Part shown: one piece after another, positions 25,692 to 34,613 of the stretch
Numbering within the stretch: the stretch's first letter is position 1
Layout: each line of letters begins with the position of its first letter
Source: an uncultured Lachnospiraceae bacterium
GTDB taxonomy: Bacteria; Bacillota; Clostridia; Lachnospirales; Lachnospiraceae
DNA length: 64,000 nt
Reading direction: 5' to 3'
Assembly (NCBI GenBank): GCA_910585465.1
Contig: CAJUEW010000003.1
Coordinates: forward strand, 186,001-250,000
The notes under the pieces: model-generated
The model's database searches: none
Told to the model about the DNA's origin: nothing
The model's input: only the letters and a program-made list of their open reading frames with translations
Made by a program: the position numbers and the translations under genes

Positions 25692-26039
25692 ATGTATGAA
25701 ATAGTTTATCATGGGTTTCTGCTTGTCTGCATGATTATTATCGGGATTCTGATTATTCTGTGTCTGCTTCGTGCAGTCCTGGGACCAAGACTGGCAGACA
25801 GAATCGTAGCTATAAATATGATCGGAACAATGACCATTGTGGAGATAGCGATTCTGGGACTGTATATGAGAGAAAGTTATTTGTTTGATGTCTGCATAAT
25901 TTATGCGATGCTCAGCTTTTTGGCTGTAGTGGTGCTGACAAAGATTTATGAGGGCGCTTATCAGGAGAAGAAGCTGAAAGGGAATCTTGAAAGAGAGGAA
26001 GCTGACGAGGAAGAGGACGAAGAAGGAGGAAATATATGA
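25692..26039 (+). CDS. Antiporter subunit F (MrpF/MnhF, MbhB-like)
   Basis: 115 residues with three membrane helices and the MrpF core RAVLGPRLADRIVAINMIGT. The C-terminus (from ~residue 95) is an unusually acidic tail (EEADEEEDEEGG). It starts 1 bp after mrpE and overlaps mrpG by 4 bp. Confidence 0.92.
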   Translation: MYEIVYHGFLLVCMIIIGILIILCLLRAVLGPRLADRIVAINMIGTMTIVEIAILGLYMRESYLFDVCIIYAMLSFLAVVVLTKIYEGAYQEKKLKGNLEREEADEEEDEEGGNI

Positions 26040-26368
26040 TGACATGGTTTCAGCTGGCAGTAAGCGCAGGCTTTATTATTATCGGGATTCTGACCCTGTG
26101 CGTATCAGTATTCGGAGTTTTCCGGTTTCGTTATGCATTAAACCGGATGCATTCGGCGGCAATGGGTGATTCCTGCGGAATTTTGTTTATTATTTTCGGA
26201 CTGATGATTTTGAACGGCTTTCAGTTCGGAACTTTAAAGCTGGCTTTGATTATTTTGTTTTTCTGGCTGGCAGGACCGGTATCTGCCCATATGATTGCTC
26301 AGATGGAGGTTCTGACAAACGAAAAACTGGAAGAGAAATGTGAGGTACCGGAGAATGGAGATTTTTAA
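26036..26368 (+). CDS. Antiporter subunit G (MrpG/MnhG, MbhC-like)
   Basis: 110 residues, three membrane helices and the MrpG pattern FGVFRFRYALNRMHSAAMGDSCG followed by AGPVSAHMIAQ. It overlaps mrpF by 4 bp and the next gene by 14 bp, so the genes are tightly coupled. Confidence 0.93.
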   Translation: MMTWFQLAVSAGFIIIGILTLCVSVFGVFRFRYALNRMHSAAMGDSCGILFIIFGLMILNGFQFGTLKLALIILFFWLAGPVSAHMIAQMEVLTNEKLEEKCEVPENGDF

Positions 26369-26621
26369 GATTATACTGCTGCTTTTTCTGATTGCATGCG
26401 CGGTTTCGGCCAGCATTATTAAGAGTCCTTTTATATCGGTTATTGTATTTATGTCCTACAGCCTGATTATGTCAATTATCTGGTTTCTTTTGGAGTCTCC
26501 GGATTTGGCAATCACGGAGGCAGCGGTAGGTGCGGGCGTCAGCAGTATCCTGTTCTTTGTCACGCTGCGCAAAATCAAAGGACTGTCGGAAGGAGGAGAA
26601 AATGAGCAGAATCAGAGATAA
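26355..26621 (+). CDS. MbhD-like / DUF4040 antiporter subunit
   Basis: 88 residues from the ATG at 26355 (MEIFKIILLLFLIA). Three membrane helices and the motif SPDLAITEAAVGAGVSSILFF match DUF4040, the region equivalent to part of the MrpA C-terminus and to MbhD of membrane-bound hydrogenases. That it is a free small subunit, not fused to an MrpA, points to Mbh-style gene organisation. A GTG 15 bp upstream is an alternative start. Confidence 0.85.
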   Translation: MEIFKIILLLFLIACAVSASIIKSPFISVIVFMSYSLIMSIIWFLLESPDLAITEAAVGAGVSSILFFVTLRKIKGLSEGGENEQNQR

Positions 26622-27558
26622 TTATGAGAACAGTCTGTGGAACCGTCTGGTCCTTTGGGTGAATGGGGAGACAGATCCGTTTAAGGGAAAGATGGAAATG
26701 CAGCCTTTAAGGGAAGCGGACCTGAAGGGAGATTCCGTCTACAATCCGGATCGGCTTGATAAGGAAAAGGTGGAACAGTATCTGAATGATCTGAGCAAGA
26801 ATAAAGAAATGAAAGCATTCCGTTTCCTCTACTGCCTAGGTTCCGTGGCCTTCTGCCTGCTTCTGATCGCGGTGCTTCTTCTGACAGTATCCCATCTTCC
26901 GGTGCTGGGAGATCCGAACGGACCGAATAATAATGAAGTATCTGCCAGATATATCGAGCACGGCACAGAGGAGTTCGGAGCAATTAACATGGTTACAAAT
27001 ATGATCCTAAGCTACAGAGGCTTTGATACATTCGGAGAAACCTGTGTGCTGTTTATTGCGGCCACCTGCGTGATTGTGCTGCTCCGGAGACCGGAGGAAG
27101 AGATTGAGAGCATAAAGGAGACAGACTGGCAGTATGAGCCTAAGCCGGATGCCATTCTTCAGAGAATTACCCGTGTTGTAGTTCCTGTTATCTTTCTGTA
27201 TGGCTTTTATATTATATTGAATGGTCATCTGTCGCCGGGAGGCGGCTTTTCGGGAGGCGCGACCGTCGGAGCCGGACTGATTCTGTATGTGACCACCTTT
27301 GGGTTCCATAATACACAGAGATTTTTCGGAGAAAAAACCTATGACCGGGTTAAGGTGGGGGCGCTGTCTTTATATAGTGTGACGATGATTTATTACTTTT
27401 ATACCGGAGCCAATGCCATTAAAAATGTATTTCCGCTCGGTACGCCGGGAAACATTTTAAGCAGCGGTATGATTCTTCCAATTAATATATTTGTGGGGCT
27501 GGAGGTTGCATGTACAATGTATGCATTCTTTGCCATGTTCCGGAGGGGAGGTATGTGA
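26602..27558 (+). CDS. Fused MbhE-like and MrpB (MbhF-like) antiporter subunit
   Basis: 318 residues from the ATG at 26602 (MSRIRDNYENSLWN), behind AGGAGG. Residues 1-70 are a soluble leader. Residues ~75-180 are MbhE-like (AINMVTNMILSYRGFDTFGE). Residues ~200-318 are MrpB (YIILNGHLSPGGGFSGGATVGAG, then PINIFVGLEVACTMYAF). It overlaps the previous gene by 20 bp. MrpB helps form the ion-conducting membrane arm. Confidence 0.88.
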   Translation: MSRIRDNYENSLWNRLVLWVNGETDPFKGKMEMQPLREADLKGDSVYNPDRLDKEKVEQYLNDLSKNKEMKAFRFLYCLGSVAFCLLLIAVLLLTVSHLPVLGDPNGPNNNEVSARYIEHGTEEFGAINMVTNMILSYRGFDTFGETCVLFIAATCVIVLLRRPEEEIESIKETDWQYEPKPDAILQRITRVVVPVIFLYGFYIILNGHLSPGGGFSGGATVGAGLILYVTTFGFHNTQRFFGEKTYDRVKVGALSLYSVTMIYYFYTGANAIKNVFPLGTPGNILSSGMILPINIFVGLEVACTMYAFFAMFRRGGM

Positions 27559-27559
27559 T

Positions 27560-27937
27560 ATGGGTCCGAATCTTTGGATGAATGTGGAGGAGATTGCCGC
27601 GGTGATTCTGTTCGGCGTGGGCTTTACCACACTGCTTCTCCACAGAAATATGATTAAAAAAATTATCGGACTGAATATTATGGATACGGCGGTATATCTG
27701 TTTCTGGCCGCTATGGGATATATAGACGACAGAATTGCTCCTATTGTGGAAAATGGAGTTACTGACGCGAGCGTGTATATTAATCCTATTCCCAGCGGCC
27801 TTGTGCTGACCGGCATTGTAGTATCTGTCAGCGTGACGGCTCTGATGCTGTCTCTTACAGTACGGCTGTACCGTAAATACCGTACGCTGGATCTGGATGA
27901 GATTTTGATTGAGATGCAGAAGGAGGCGTTAAAATGA
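27560..27937 (+). CDS. Antiporter subunit C (MrpC/MnhC, MbhG, NuoK-like)
   Basis: 125 residues from the ATG at 27560 (MGPNLWMNVEEIAAV), behind GGAGGGGAGG. Three membrane helices and the NuoK/MrpC motif KKIIGLNIMDTAVYLFLAAMG, with TGIVVSVSVTALMLSL in the last helix. It overlaps the following ND-type gene by 4 bp. Confidence 0.92.
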   Translation: MGPNLWMNVEEIAAVILFGVGFTTLLLHRNMIKKIIGLNIMDTAVYLFLAAMGYIDDRIAPIVENGVTDASVYINPIPSGLVLTGIVVSVSVTALMLSLTVRLYRKYRTLDLDEILIEMQKEALK

Positions 27938-29433
27938 GCTTTGTACAGAATTTCCCATGCTTCTCTATCGTTATCTGCATGGCCGCAGGCATTCTTTCCA
28001 CTCCTATGAACGGTAAAAATGCAAAACGGACGACGCTGGCCGTAGTAAGTCTTGTTATGGTAATGTCCATTGCGGTGTTTATCTATACCCTGTACACCGG
28101 AACAAGCTTTGTCTATACGATGGGTAAATATCCGGCGCCGTGGGGCAATGAGATCCGCGCAGGTGTGCTGGAATGCTTTCTGGCCACGGTGTTTTCCATG
28201 GTTATGCTGTTTTCTTTAATCGGCGGAATGGATCATGTGTTTAAAGACGTGAAGGCAGAAAAAATCAATCTGTATTTTATTCTTGTAGATTTGCTTTTAA
28301 GCTCCCTTCTGGCAATCATTTATACCAATGATCTGTTTACCGGATATGTGTTCGTGGAAATCAATACGATTGCCGCCTGCGGTATGATTATGATCCGTGA
28401 AAGCGGACGTTCTCTGGTGGCGGCAATCCGCTATATGGTTATGAGTTCTATCGGCTCCGGTCTGATTCTGATAGGGCTTGCCATGCTCTATGACATTACA
28501 GGGCATCTTCTGATGCGGCCTGCCCGTGAGGCTTTGTCGAATCTGGCTCAGACAGGAGAGTATATGATGCCGATTTTGGTTATCATCAGTGTGATTACAG
28601 TGGGTCTGGCAATCAAGAGCGGCCTGTATCCGTTCCATTCCTGGATGCCGGATGCTTACGGATATTCCACCATATCCAGCAGCTCTATCTTATCCGGACT
28701 GGTATCAAAAAGCTATATTTTTCTGCTGATTAAAATATTTTACCGTGTATTCGGCTGGGATTTGCTTTTAAAAAGCAAAATTGTGAATGTACTGTTTGCC
28801 TTTGGCCTGATTGGAATGATTATGGGTTCTGTGGGTGCGATTATGGCAAGAGATATTTACCGGATGATTGCCTATTCCTCCATTGCACAGATCGGTTATA
28901 TCTATATGGGAATCGGGCTCGGAACAGAGGCCGGGATGATAGCGGCAGTTTTTCATATTTTAAGCCATGCGGCAACAAAATCTCTTCTGTTTCTGTCGGC
29001 CAAGGGGCTTACGGATGCGTCCGGCAGGAGAAGATATTATCTGTATCTGCGCGGATCGGCCTTCCGGAATCCGCTGGCGGGGGCGGCATTTCTGGTGGGA
29101 AGCCTCTCTATGGTGGGTATTCCGATGCTGTCCGGCTTTATCTCCAAGCTTTTATTTGCGACTGCGGCACTGGAGGGAAGTCCGAGAAAGGTATTTTATA
29201 CATTGATTGTTCTGGCAGTCAGTACGGTTCTGAATGCGGTTTATTATCTGCATACGGTTATTCAAATTTATACTCCTAAGGGAATACCGGAGGAGTGCAG
29301 AGGTATTCATATCAGAATGACGCCGGGAGTTGCCCTGGCGATGATCTGCCTGATACTGATGAATTTCATACTGGGTCTTATGTCTCAGCCAATCACAGAT
29401 CTGATTCAGCTTGGAATTGAGATGTTCGTATAG
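27934..29433 (+). CDS. ND-type antiporter subunit 1 (MrpD/NuoN-like)
   Basis: 499 residues with about 14 membrane helices. It keeps the helix-5 glutamate (GYVFVEINTIAACGM), the helix-7 lysine region (IKSGLYPFHSWMPDAY) and SHAATKSLLF in helix 12. These charged residues form the proton/cation path in complex I, Mrp and Mbh relatives. It is the first of four consecutive ND-type genes. Confidence 0.93.
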   Translation: MSFVQNFPCFSIVICMAAGILSTPMNGKNAKRTTLAVVSLVMVMSIAVFIYTLYTGTSFVYTMGKYPAPWGNEIRAGVLECFLATVFSMVMLFSLIGGMDHVFKDVKAEKINLYFILVDLLLSSLLAIIYTNDLFTGYVFVEINTIAACGMIMIRESGRSLVAAIRYMVMSSIGSGLILIGLAMLYDITGHLLMRPAREALSNLAQTGEYMMPILVIISVITVGLAIKSGLYPFHSWMPDAYGYSTISSSSILSGLVSKSYIFLLIKIFYRVFGWDLLLKSKIVNVLFAFGLIGMIMGSVGAIMARDIYRMIAYSSIAQIGYIYMGIGLGTEAGMIAAVFHILSHAATKSLLFLSAKGLTDASGRRRYYLYLRGSAFRNPLAGAAFLVGSLSMVGIPMLSGFISKLLFATAALEGSPRKVFYTLIVLAVSTVLNAVYYLHTVIQIYTPKGIPEECRGIHIRMTPGVALAMICLILMNFILGLMSQPITDLIQLGIEMFV

Positions 29434-29448
29434 AGAGGAGGGGAAAAA

Positions 29449-30936
29449 ATGACCGTTGCTTATTTACTTGGGACAGCCATACTGCTTCCCATACTGTCAG
29501 GGCTTTTCCTGCTCTTTTTCCAGGGAAGGCTGAAAAACCGGGGAATAAAATGTACCATGATCTTTTTGGTCATGGCGGTGACCGTTGGGCTTGTGGTACG
29601 CCTGATGCTTATGGAGGACTGTCAGTTTGTTTTGTGGAAGCTGACAGGCACACTGGATTTACTGGCGAGGGTGGATAATCTGACCCGCTTGTTTGCCGGA
29701 ATGACAGTGGCAGCCTGGACGCTGGGAGGAATTTTTGCGTTTGAATATATGAAGCATGAGGAAAATGAGGATCGGTATTTTGGATTCTATCTGATTGTGA
29801 TGGGAGTATTAATTGCGCTGGATCATGCGGGGAATCTGATTACGCTGTATTTGTTTTTTGAAATGATGACTTTAACCTCCCTGCCCATGGTGCTGCATAA
29901 TCTGAGTCATGATGCGGTTATGGCAGGCTTAAAATATTTATTTTACTCCATCGCAGGAGCATTTGCCGCCCTGTTCGGTATCTTTTATCTGTATGCGCAC
30001 GGAGTGGGCTTCTTTTTTCAGGAAGGAGGCGTACTGCAGTATCTGGGAGCTTCCTATCACGGCGGCTATGAAATGACACTGTTTGCGCTGATGCTGATGA
30101 TTGCAGGCTTTGGAACAAAGGCAGGCATGTTTCCCATGCATGGATGGCTTCCGACTGCCCATCCGGTGGCTCCGGCTCCGGCAAGCGCCGTGCTGTCCGG
30201 CATTATTACGAAAGCAGGCGTGCTGGCAATTATCCGGGTAGTATACTATACGGTGGGGGCAGACTACATCCGGGGCACATGGGTGCAGTATACATGGATG
30301 ACATTGGCTTTGATTACTGTATTTATGGGGTCCATGATGGCGTATAAGGAACAGGTTCTGAAGAAAAGGCTTGCCTATTCCACAGTCAGCCAGGTTTCCT
30401 ATATTTTGTTTGGATTATCAGTTTTAAATCTGGAGGGGCTGCTGGGAGCGCTTTCTCACTTTGTATTTCACAGCGTAGTGAAAAACTGTCTGTTTCTTGC
30501 GGCAGGCGCTATTATTTACAAAACCGGAAAAACAACCGTTAAAGAATTAAGAGGAGTCGGTAAAGAAATGCCGGTGACTATGTGGTGCTTTACACTGGTA
30601 TCTGTTACACTGGTGGGAATTCCGCCTACCAGCGGATTTGTAAGCAAGTGGTACTTGGCCACAGGCTCCCTGCAGTCCGGTATGGGAGTCTATACCTGGA
30701 TTGGGCCGGTAATTCTTCTGCTGAGCGCCATGCTGACGGCAGGATATTTGCTTCCGGTTTCTATACAGGCATTTTTTCCGGGAGCTGATTATAACTATAA
30801 GGAGCTTAGGAAGATAGAACCAGGCCTGCTTATGATCATTCCCATGCTGCTGTTTACCGCAGCGGCAGTGCTTTTTGGTATGTTCCCGGGACCGTTTATG
30901 AATTTCCTGCAGTCCATTGCTGCAGGCGTATTATAG
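29449..30936 (+). CDS. ND-type antiporter subunit 2 (MrpD/NuoM-like)
   Basis: 495 residues, about 14 membrane helices. It retains LYLFFEMMTLTSLPMVLHN, TKAGMFPMHGWLPTAHPVAPAP and HFVFHSVVKNCLFLAAG. It starts 15 bp after subunit 1 behind GAGAGGAGGGG. Sequence blocks are clearly paralogous to the other three ND genes, but the copies are well diverged, so this is not a recent duplication. Confidence 0.93.
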   Translation: MTVAYLLGTAILLPILSGLFLLFFQGRLKNRGIKCTMIFLVMAVTVGLVVRLMLMEDCQFVLWKLTGTLDLLARVDNLTRLFAGMTVAAWTLGGIFAFEYMKHEENEDRYFGFYLIVMGVLIALDHAGNLITLYLFFEMMTLTSLPMVLHNLSHDAVMAGLKYLFYSIAGAFAALFGIFYLYAHGVGFFFQEGGVLQYLGASYHGGYEMTLFALMLMIAGFGTKAGMFPMHGWLPTAHPVAPAPASAVLSGIITKAGVLAIIRVVYYTVGADYIRGTWVQYTWMTLALITVFMGSMMAYKEQVLKKRLAYSTVSQVSYILFGLSVLNLEGLLGALSHFVFHSVVKNCLFLAAGAIIYKTGKTTVKELRGVGKEMPVTMWCFTLVSVTLVGIPPTSGFVSKWYLATGSLQSGMGVYTWIGPVILLLSAMLTAGYLLPVSIQAFFPGADYNYKELRKIEPGLLMIIPMLLFTAAAVLFGMFPGPFMNFLQSIAAGVL

Positions 30937-30949
30937 GGAGGACGAAAAA

Positions 30950-32428
30950 ATGAGTAGTGGATATCTGATTCTCCCGGTTGTGCTTCCCATTGTGGGAGGA
31001 GCGTTTATGCCCCTTCTGCATCTGCCGGATAAGAAAAGAAATCTGTTTTTGGAGATTCTGGTTCTGATTACTTCAGGTATAGCGGTCGCCTGTGTGTTCC
31101 AAAGGCCGGAGGAAGGGTTTACCCTGTTCCACCTGACCGGAAACCTGGATTTTGCCCTGCGGCTGGACGGTCTTGGAAGCGTGTTTGCCTGCCTGGTGGC
31201 AGTGCTCTGGCCTCTGGCAACCCTCTATGCATTTGAATATATGCGCCACGAAGAGCGTACTACCAGTTTCTTTTCTTTCTATACGATGACCTATGGAGTG
31301 ACCATGGGAATTGCTATGGCGAAAAATCTGGTGACCATGTATCTTTTTTATGAGCTTCTGACGCTGATATCTGTATATCTGGTTATGCATCCCATGACAA
31401 AGAAGGCAATCCGGGCCAGCCGGACCTATCTGTATTATTCCATTGGAGGAGCCGCGTTTGCGTTTATTTCTCTGGTATTTATTATTATTTACGGGGACAC
31501 GACGGATTTTATTCTTGGAGGTGTTATGAACCTGGACAAAATCGGAGGGCATGTGCAGATGATGCAGCTTATCTACCTGATGGCGTTCTGGGGATTTGGA
31601 GTAAAGGCTGCGGTATTTCCGTTTCAGGGATGGCTCCCGAAGGCGTCGGTTGCTCCCACACCGGTTACTGCCCTGCTGCATGCGGTAGCGGTTGTAAAAT
31701 CCGGTGCATTTTCCGTTATGCGGCTGACCTACTACTGCTTTGGCGCAGATTTTATCCGTGGAACCTGGGTGCATTATGTAGTCATGAGCATTGCAATGCT
31801 GAGTATTATCTTTGGTTCTACCATGGCGGTGAAGGAAACGCATTTCAAGAGAAGACTTGCCTATTCCACAGTCAGTAATCTGTCATATATACTGCTGGGT
31901 GTGACCATGATGAGTCCGTTGGGGCTTCTGGCCGGTATGAGCCATCTGGTATTTCATGCGGTTATGAAAATCTGTGCATTTTTCAGTGCAGGCGCTGTGC
32001 TTCATCAGAGTAAAAAACAATATATTGATGAGCTGGATGGTCTGGCACATAAAATGCCGCTTGTTTTTACTACTTATACAATAGCAAGTCTGTCGCTGAT
32101 CGGCATTCCGGGATTTGCTGGATTTATCAGTAAATGGAACATTGCGGCAGCCGCTATGCACAGAGGTGAAAATTTTCCGTTTGCTTATCTGGCGGTGGGA
32201 GTGCTTCTGTACTCTGCTTTAATGACAGCAATCTATACGATGACGGTTGCCGTCCGTGCATGGTTTCCCGACAAGGGCTATGATGCGCAGTCTAATGAAG
32301 GAATCACAGATCCTGGCTGGGAGATGAAGCTTCCGCTGGTGCTGTTTGCAGCCGCAATTATCATATTTGGTCTTGGTTCCGGGCCGCTTATGGATCTTCT
32401 GAATGCCATTGCATATGGAACATTTTAG
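30950..32428 (+). CDS. ND-type antiporter subunit 3 (MrpD/NuoM-like)
   Basis: 492 residues from the ATG at 30950 (MSSGYLILPVVLPIV), behind GGGAGGA. It retains LYFFYELLTLISVYLVMH, VKAAVFPFQGWLPKASVAPTP and SHLVFHAVMKICAFFSAG. It closely parallels subunit 2 in layout and has the same key charged positions. It belongs to the proton/cation-translocating membrane arm. Confidence 0.92.
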   Translation: MSSGYLILPVVLPIVGGAFMPLLHLPDKKRNLFLEILVLITSGIAVACVFQRPEEGFTLFHLTGNLDFALRLDGLGSVFACLVAVLWPLATLYAFEYMRHEERTTSFFSFYTMTYGVTMGIAMAKNLVTMYLFYELLTLISVYLVMHPMTKKAIRASRTYLYYSIGGAAFAFISLVFIIIYGDTTDFILGGVMNLDKIGGHVQMMQLIYLMAFWGFGVKAAVFPFQGWLPKASVAPTPVTALLHAVAVVKSGAFSVMRLTYYCFGADFIRGTWVHYVVMSIAMLSIIFGSTMAVKETHFKRRLAYSTVSNLSYILLGVTMMSPLGLLAGMSHLVFHAVMKICAFFSAGAVLHQSKKQYIDELDGLAHKMPLVFTTYTIASLSLIGIPGFAGFISKWNIAAAAMHRGENFPFAYLAVGVLLYSALMTAIYTMTVAVRAWFPDKGYDAQSNEGITDPGWEMKLPLVLFAAAIIIFGLGSGPLMDLLNAIAYGTF

Positions 32429-32443
32429 GAAAGGAGAAGAGCG

Positions 32444-34597
32444 ATGAGTGGTAATTTTGAATTGTTTCATATTGTCTGGTTTCCGTTCGCAGCAGCTTTT
32501 CTCTGCTATCTGGTTGGAATCAGGCAGAAAAAGGTAAGGGACAGACTGCTCCAGCTTTCTGTGATCGCGGAGATGGGGCTTGTAGTATGGGCGGTTCTGT
32601 CCTGGCTGCGTCTGGGAGAGCTTACTTTCATATGGGAAGGCTTCTGTATGCAGGGGATATATCTGAAAATGGACGGCTTCCGTGTGCTCTATGGGTGCAT
32701 CGCAGCATTTATGTGGATGATGACGGGGATTTTTTCAAGAGAATATTTTGCCCATTACCGGAACAGAAACCGATATTACTTCTTTTACCTTCTGACATTG
32801 GGAGCAACACTGGGCGTGTTTCTGTCAGGAGATTTTTACACTACATTTATCTTTTTTGAGCTGATGTCCTTAACCTCTTATGTGTGGGTTGTTCACGACG
32901 AGAAGCCGGCGGCTATGAAAGCCGGAGAAATCTATCTTGCCATTGCCATTATCGGAGGACTGGTTATGCTGATGGGACTGTTCCTTCTGTATGATGCAGC
33001 CGGAACTCTCAGAATGTCGGAGCTTTATACAGCAGTGTCCGCAGTCAGGGATCAGAAGCAGGCACAGCTGTATGCGGCAGGCCTTTGTATGCTGTTCGGC
33101 TTTGGGGCCAAGGCAGGTATGTTTCCTCTTCATATCTGGCTTCCGAAAGCTCATCCGGTGGCCCCGGCGCCTGCCAGCGCCCTGCTGTCCGGTATCCTTA
33201 CAAAAACAGGAGTGTTCGGAGTTCTGGCAGTCTGTACGGAGATATTTCGGTATGATCCCCAGTGGGGAAAGCTGGTGCTTTATCTTGGAGTGATCACGAT
33301 GTTCGGAGGCGCGCTTCTGGCAGTCTTTTCGATTGATCTGAAACGGACGATGGCATGTTCTTCCATGTCCCAGATTGGATTTATACTGGTTGGCGCCGGT
33401 ATGCTGGAGCTTTTGGGAACAGAGAATGCACTGGCAGTCCGCGGAACAATTCTTCATATGGTAAACCATTCCATAATTAAGCTGGTTTTGTTTATGGCGG
33501 CAGGTGTGGTTTATATGAATCTGCATCAGTTAGATTTGAATGATATCCGTGGATTTGGGCGGAGGAAGCCCTTTCTGAAGGGAGTGTTTTTGATGGGGGC
33601 CCTTAGTATCGGAGGAATTCCGGGCTGGAGCGGCTATGTCAGCAAAACTCTCCTGCATGAAAGTATTGTGGAATATACAGGAGAGCTTGCAGTCCATGGA
33701 GAGCCTCTGCTTTGGATTCATGTAATTGAATGGCTGTTTCTGTTTACCGGAGGAATGACGATTGCTTATATGACAAAGCTGTTCATTGCCGTATTTGTGG
33801 AGGAACACCCGGTCCGCCAGAAGGAGTTTGACGGGAAAAAGCATTATATGAATGGGGAAAGTATCTTTGCCCTGCTGATACCAACTGTATTGCTTGTGCT
33901 TATGGGATTTTTCCCGTATCTGACCATGAACCGTATTGCAGACCAGGCTCAGGGCTTTCTGCATGGCGCGGCACCTGTTCATGCAGTTCATTATTTCAGC
34001 TTTGGAAATCTGAAGGGAGCCGTTATTTCCCTCGCTATCGGGGCACTGGTTTATTTTGGATTCATACGGAAGTTTCTGATGGGGAAAAATGATGACCAGG
34101 AACAGGTATACTTAAATGTATGGCCGGACTGGATGGATATTGAGGATTTGATCTACCGTCCGGTGCTTCAGAAGGCGGCAGTTACGATTGTGGCGGGATT
34201 GAGCCGTATCCTTGACCAGATGTATGTGACACAGATGCTGTTAAAGGTATTGTTGAACGTAATGGCTTTTTTTAGTCGTATCTGCGATCATCTTGTAGAT
34301 GGAATTCTTCTGTTTTTCCGGAGTACCACGCATCGAAGCAAGACCGAACAGCATATTTATTTAATTGGAACAAGACTTTCCCGTACCTTCGGAAGGATTC
34401 TGGACAACTGTGTACGGGTACTGAACCGTACGATATTAAGGAAGCGTCCGGTTCAGCGTTCCTTCGTGGTGACATTTGCAGAGTGGGAGGAAATGGCGCG
34501 CAAGACAAACCGCCTGATCAGCGCCAGCCTTTCCTTTGGCCTGATGCTGGCGGCAATCGGTCTTGCACTGACTCTGGTGTATCTGCTGTGGTGGTAG
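32444..34597 (+). CDS. ND-type antiporter subunit 4, extended (NuoL/MrpA-like)
   Basis: 717 residues, longer than the other three. Residues ~1-500 are an ND domain (FIFFELMSLTSYVWVVHD, AKAGMFPLHIWLPKAHPVAPAP, VNHSIIKLVLFMAAG). The last ~200 residues (after FIRKFLMGKNDD) contain a long, partly amphipathic region (PDWMDIEDLIYRPVLQ) and a final membrane helix (LAAIGLALTLVYLLWW). This resembles the lateral-helix extension of NuoL, which could clamp neighbouring subunits. It ends the ten-gene operon and is 16 bp ahead of a MATE exporter. Confidence 0.9.
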   Translation: MSGNFELFHIVWFPFAAAFLCYLVGIRQKKVRDRLLQLSVIAEMGLVVWAVLSWLRLGELTFIWEGFCMQGIYLKMDGFRVLYGCIAAFMWMMTGIFSREYFAHYRNRNRYYFFYLLTLGATLGVFLSGDFYTTFIFFELMSLTSYVWVVHDEKPAAMKAGEIYLAIAIIGGLVMLMGLFLLYDAAGTLRMSELYTAVSAVRDQKQAQLYAAGLCMLFGFGAKAGMFPLHIWLPKAHPVAPAPASALLSGILTKTGVFGVLAVCTEIFRYDPQWGKLVLYLGVITMFGGALLAVFSIDLKRTMACSSMSQIGFILVGAGMLELLGTENALAVRGTILHMVNHSIIKLVLFMAAGVVYMNLHQLDLNDIRGFGRRKPFLKGVFLMGALSIGGIPGWSGYVSKTLLHESIVEYTGELAVHGEPLLWIHVIEWLFLFTGGMTIAYMTKLFIAVFVEEHPVRQKEFDGKKHYMNGESIFALLIPTVLLVLMGFFPYLTMNRIADQAQGFLHGAAPVHAVHYFSFGNLKGAVISLAIGALVYFGFIRKFLMGKNDDQEQVYLNVWPDWMDIEDLIYRPVLQKAAVTIVAGLSRILDQMYVTQMLLKVLLNVMAFFSRICDHLVDGILLFFRSTTHRSKTEQHIYLIGTRLSRTFGRILDNCVRVLNRTILRKRPVQRSFVVTFAEWEEMARKTNRLISASLSFGLMLAAIGLALTLVYLLWW

Positions 34598-34613
34598 AAA
34601 AGAGGATTTTAGA

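Noticed and set aside
31073..31843. Long minus-strand ORF opposite the ND-type subunits
   Set aside because: A His/Arg-rich shadow of a membrane protein gene on the other strand, with no start signal.
27934..34597. Recent tandem duplication of one ND-type gene
   Set aside because: The four proteins share family motifs but differ throughout and in length, so they are old paralogues rather than a repeat array.
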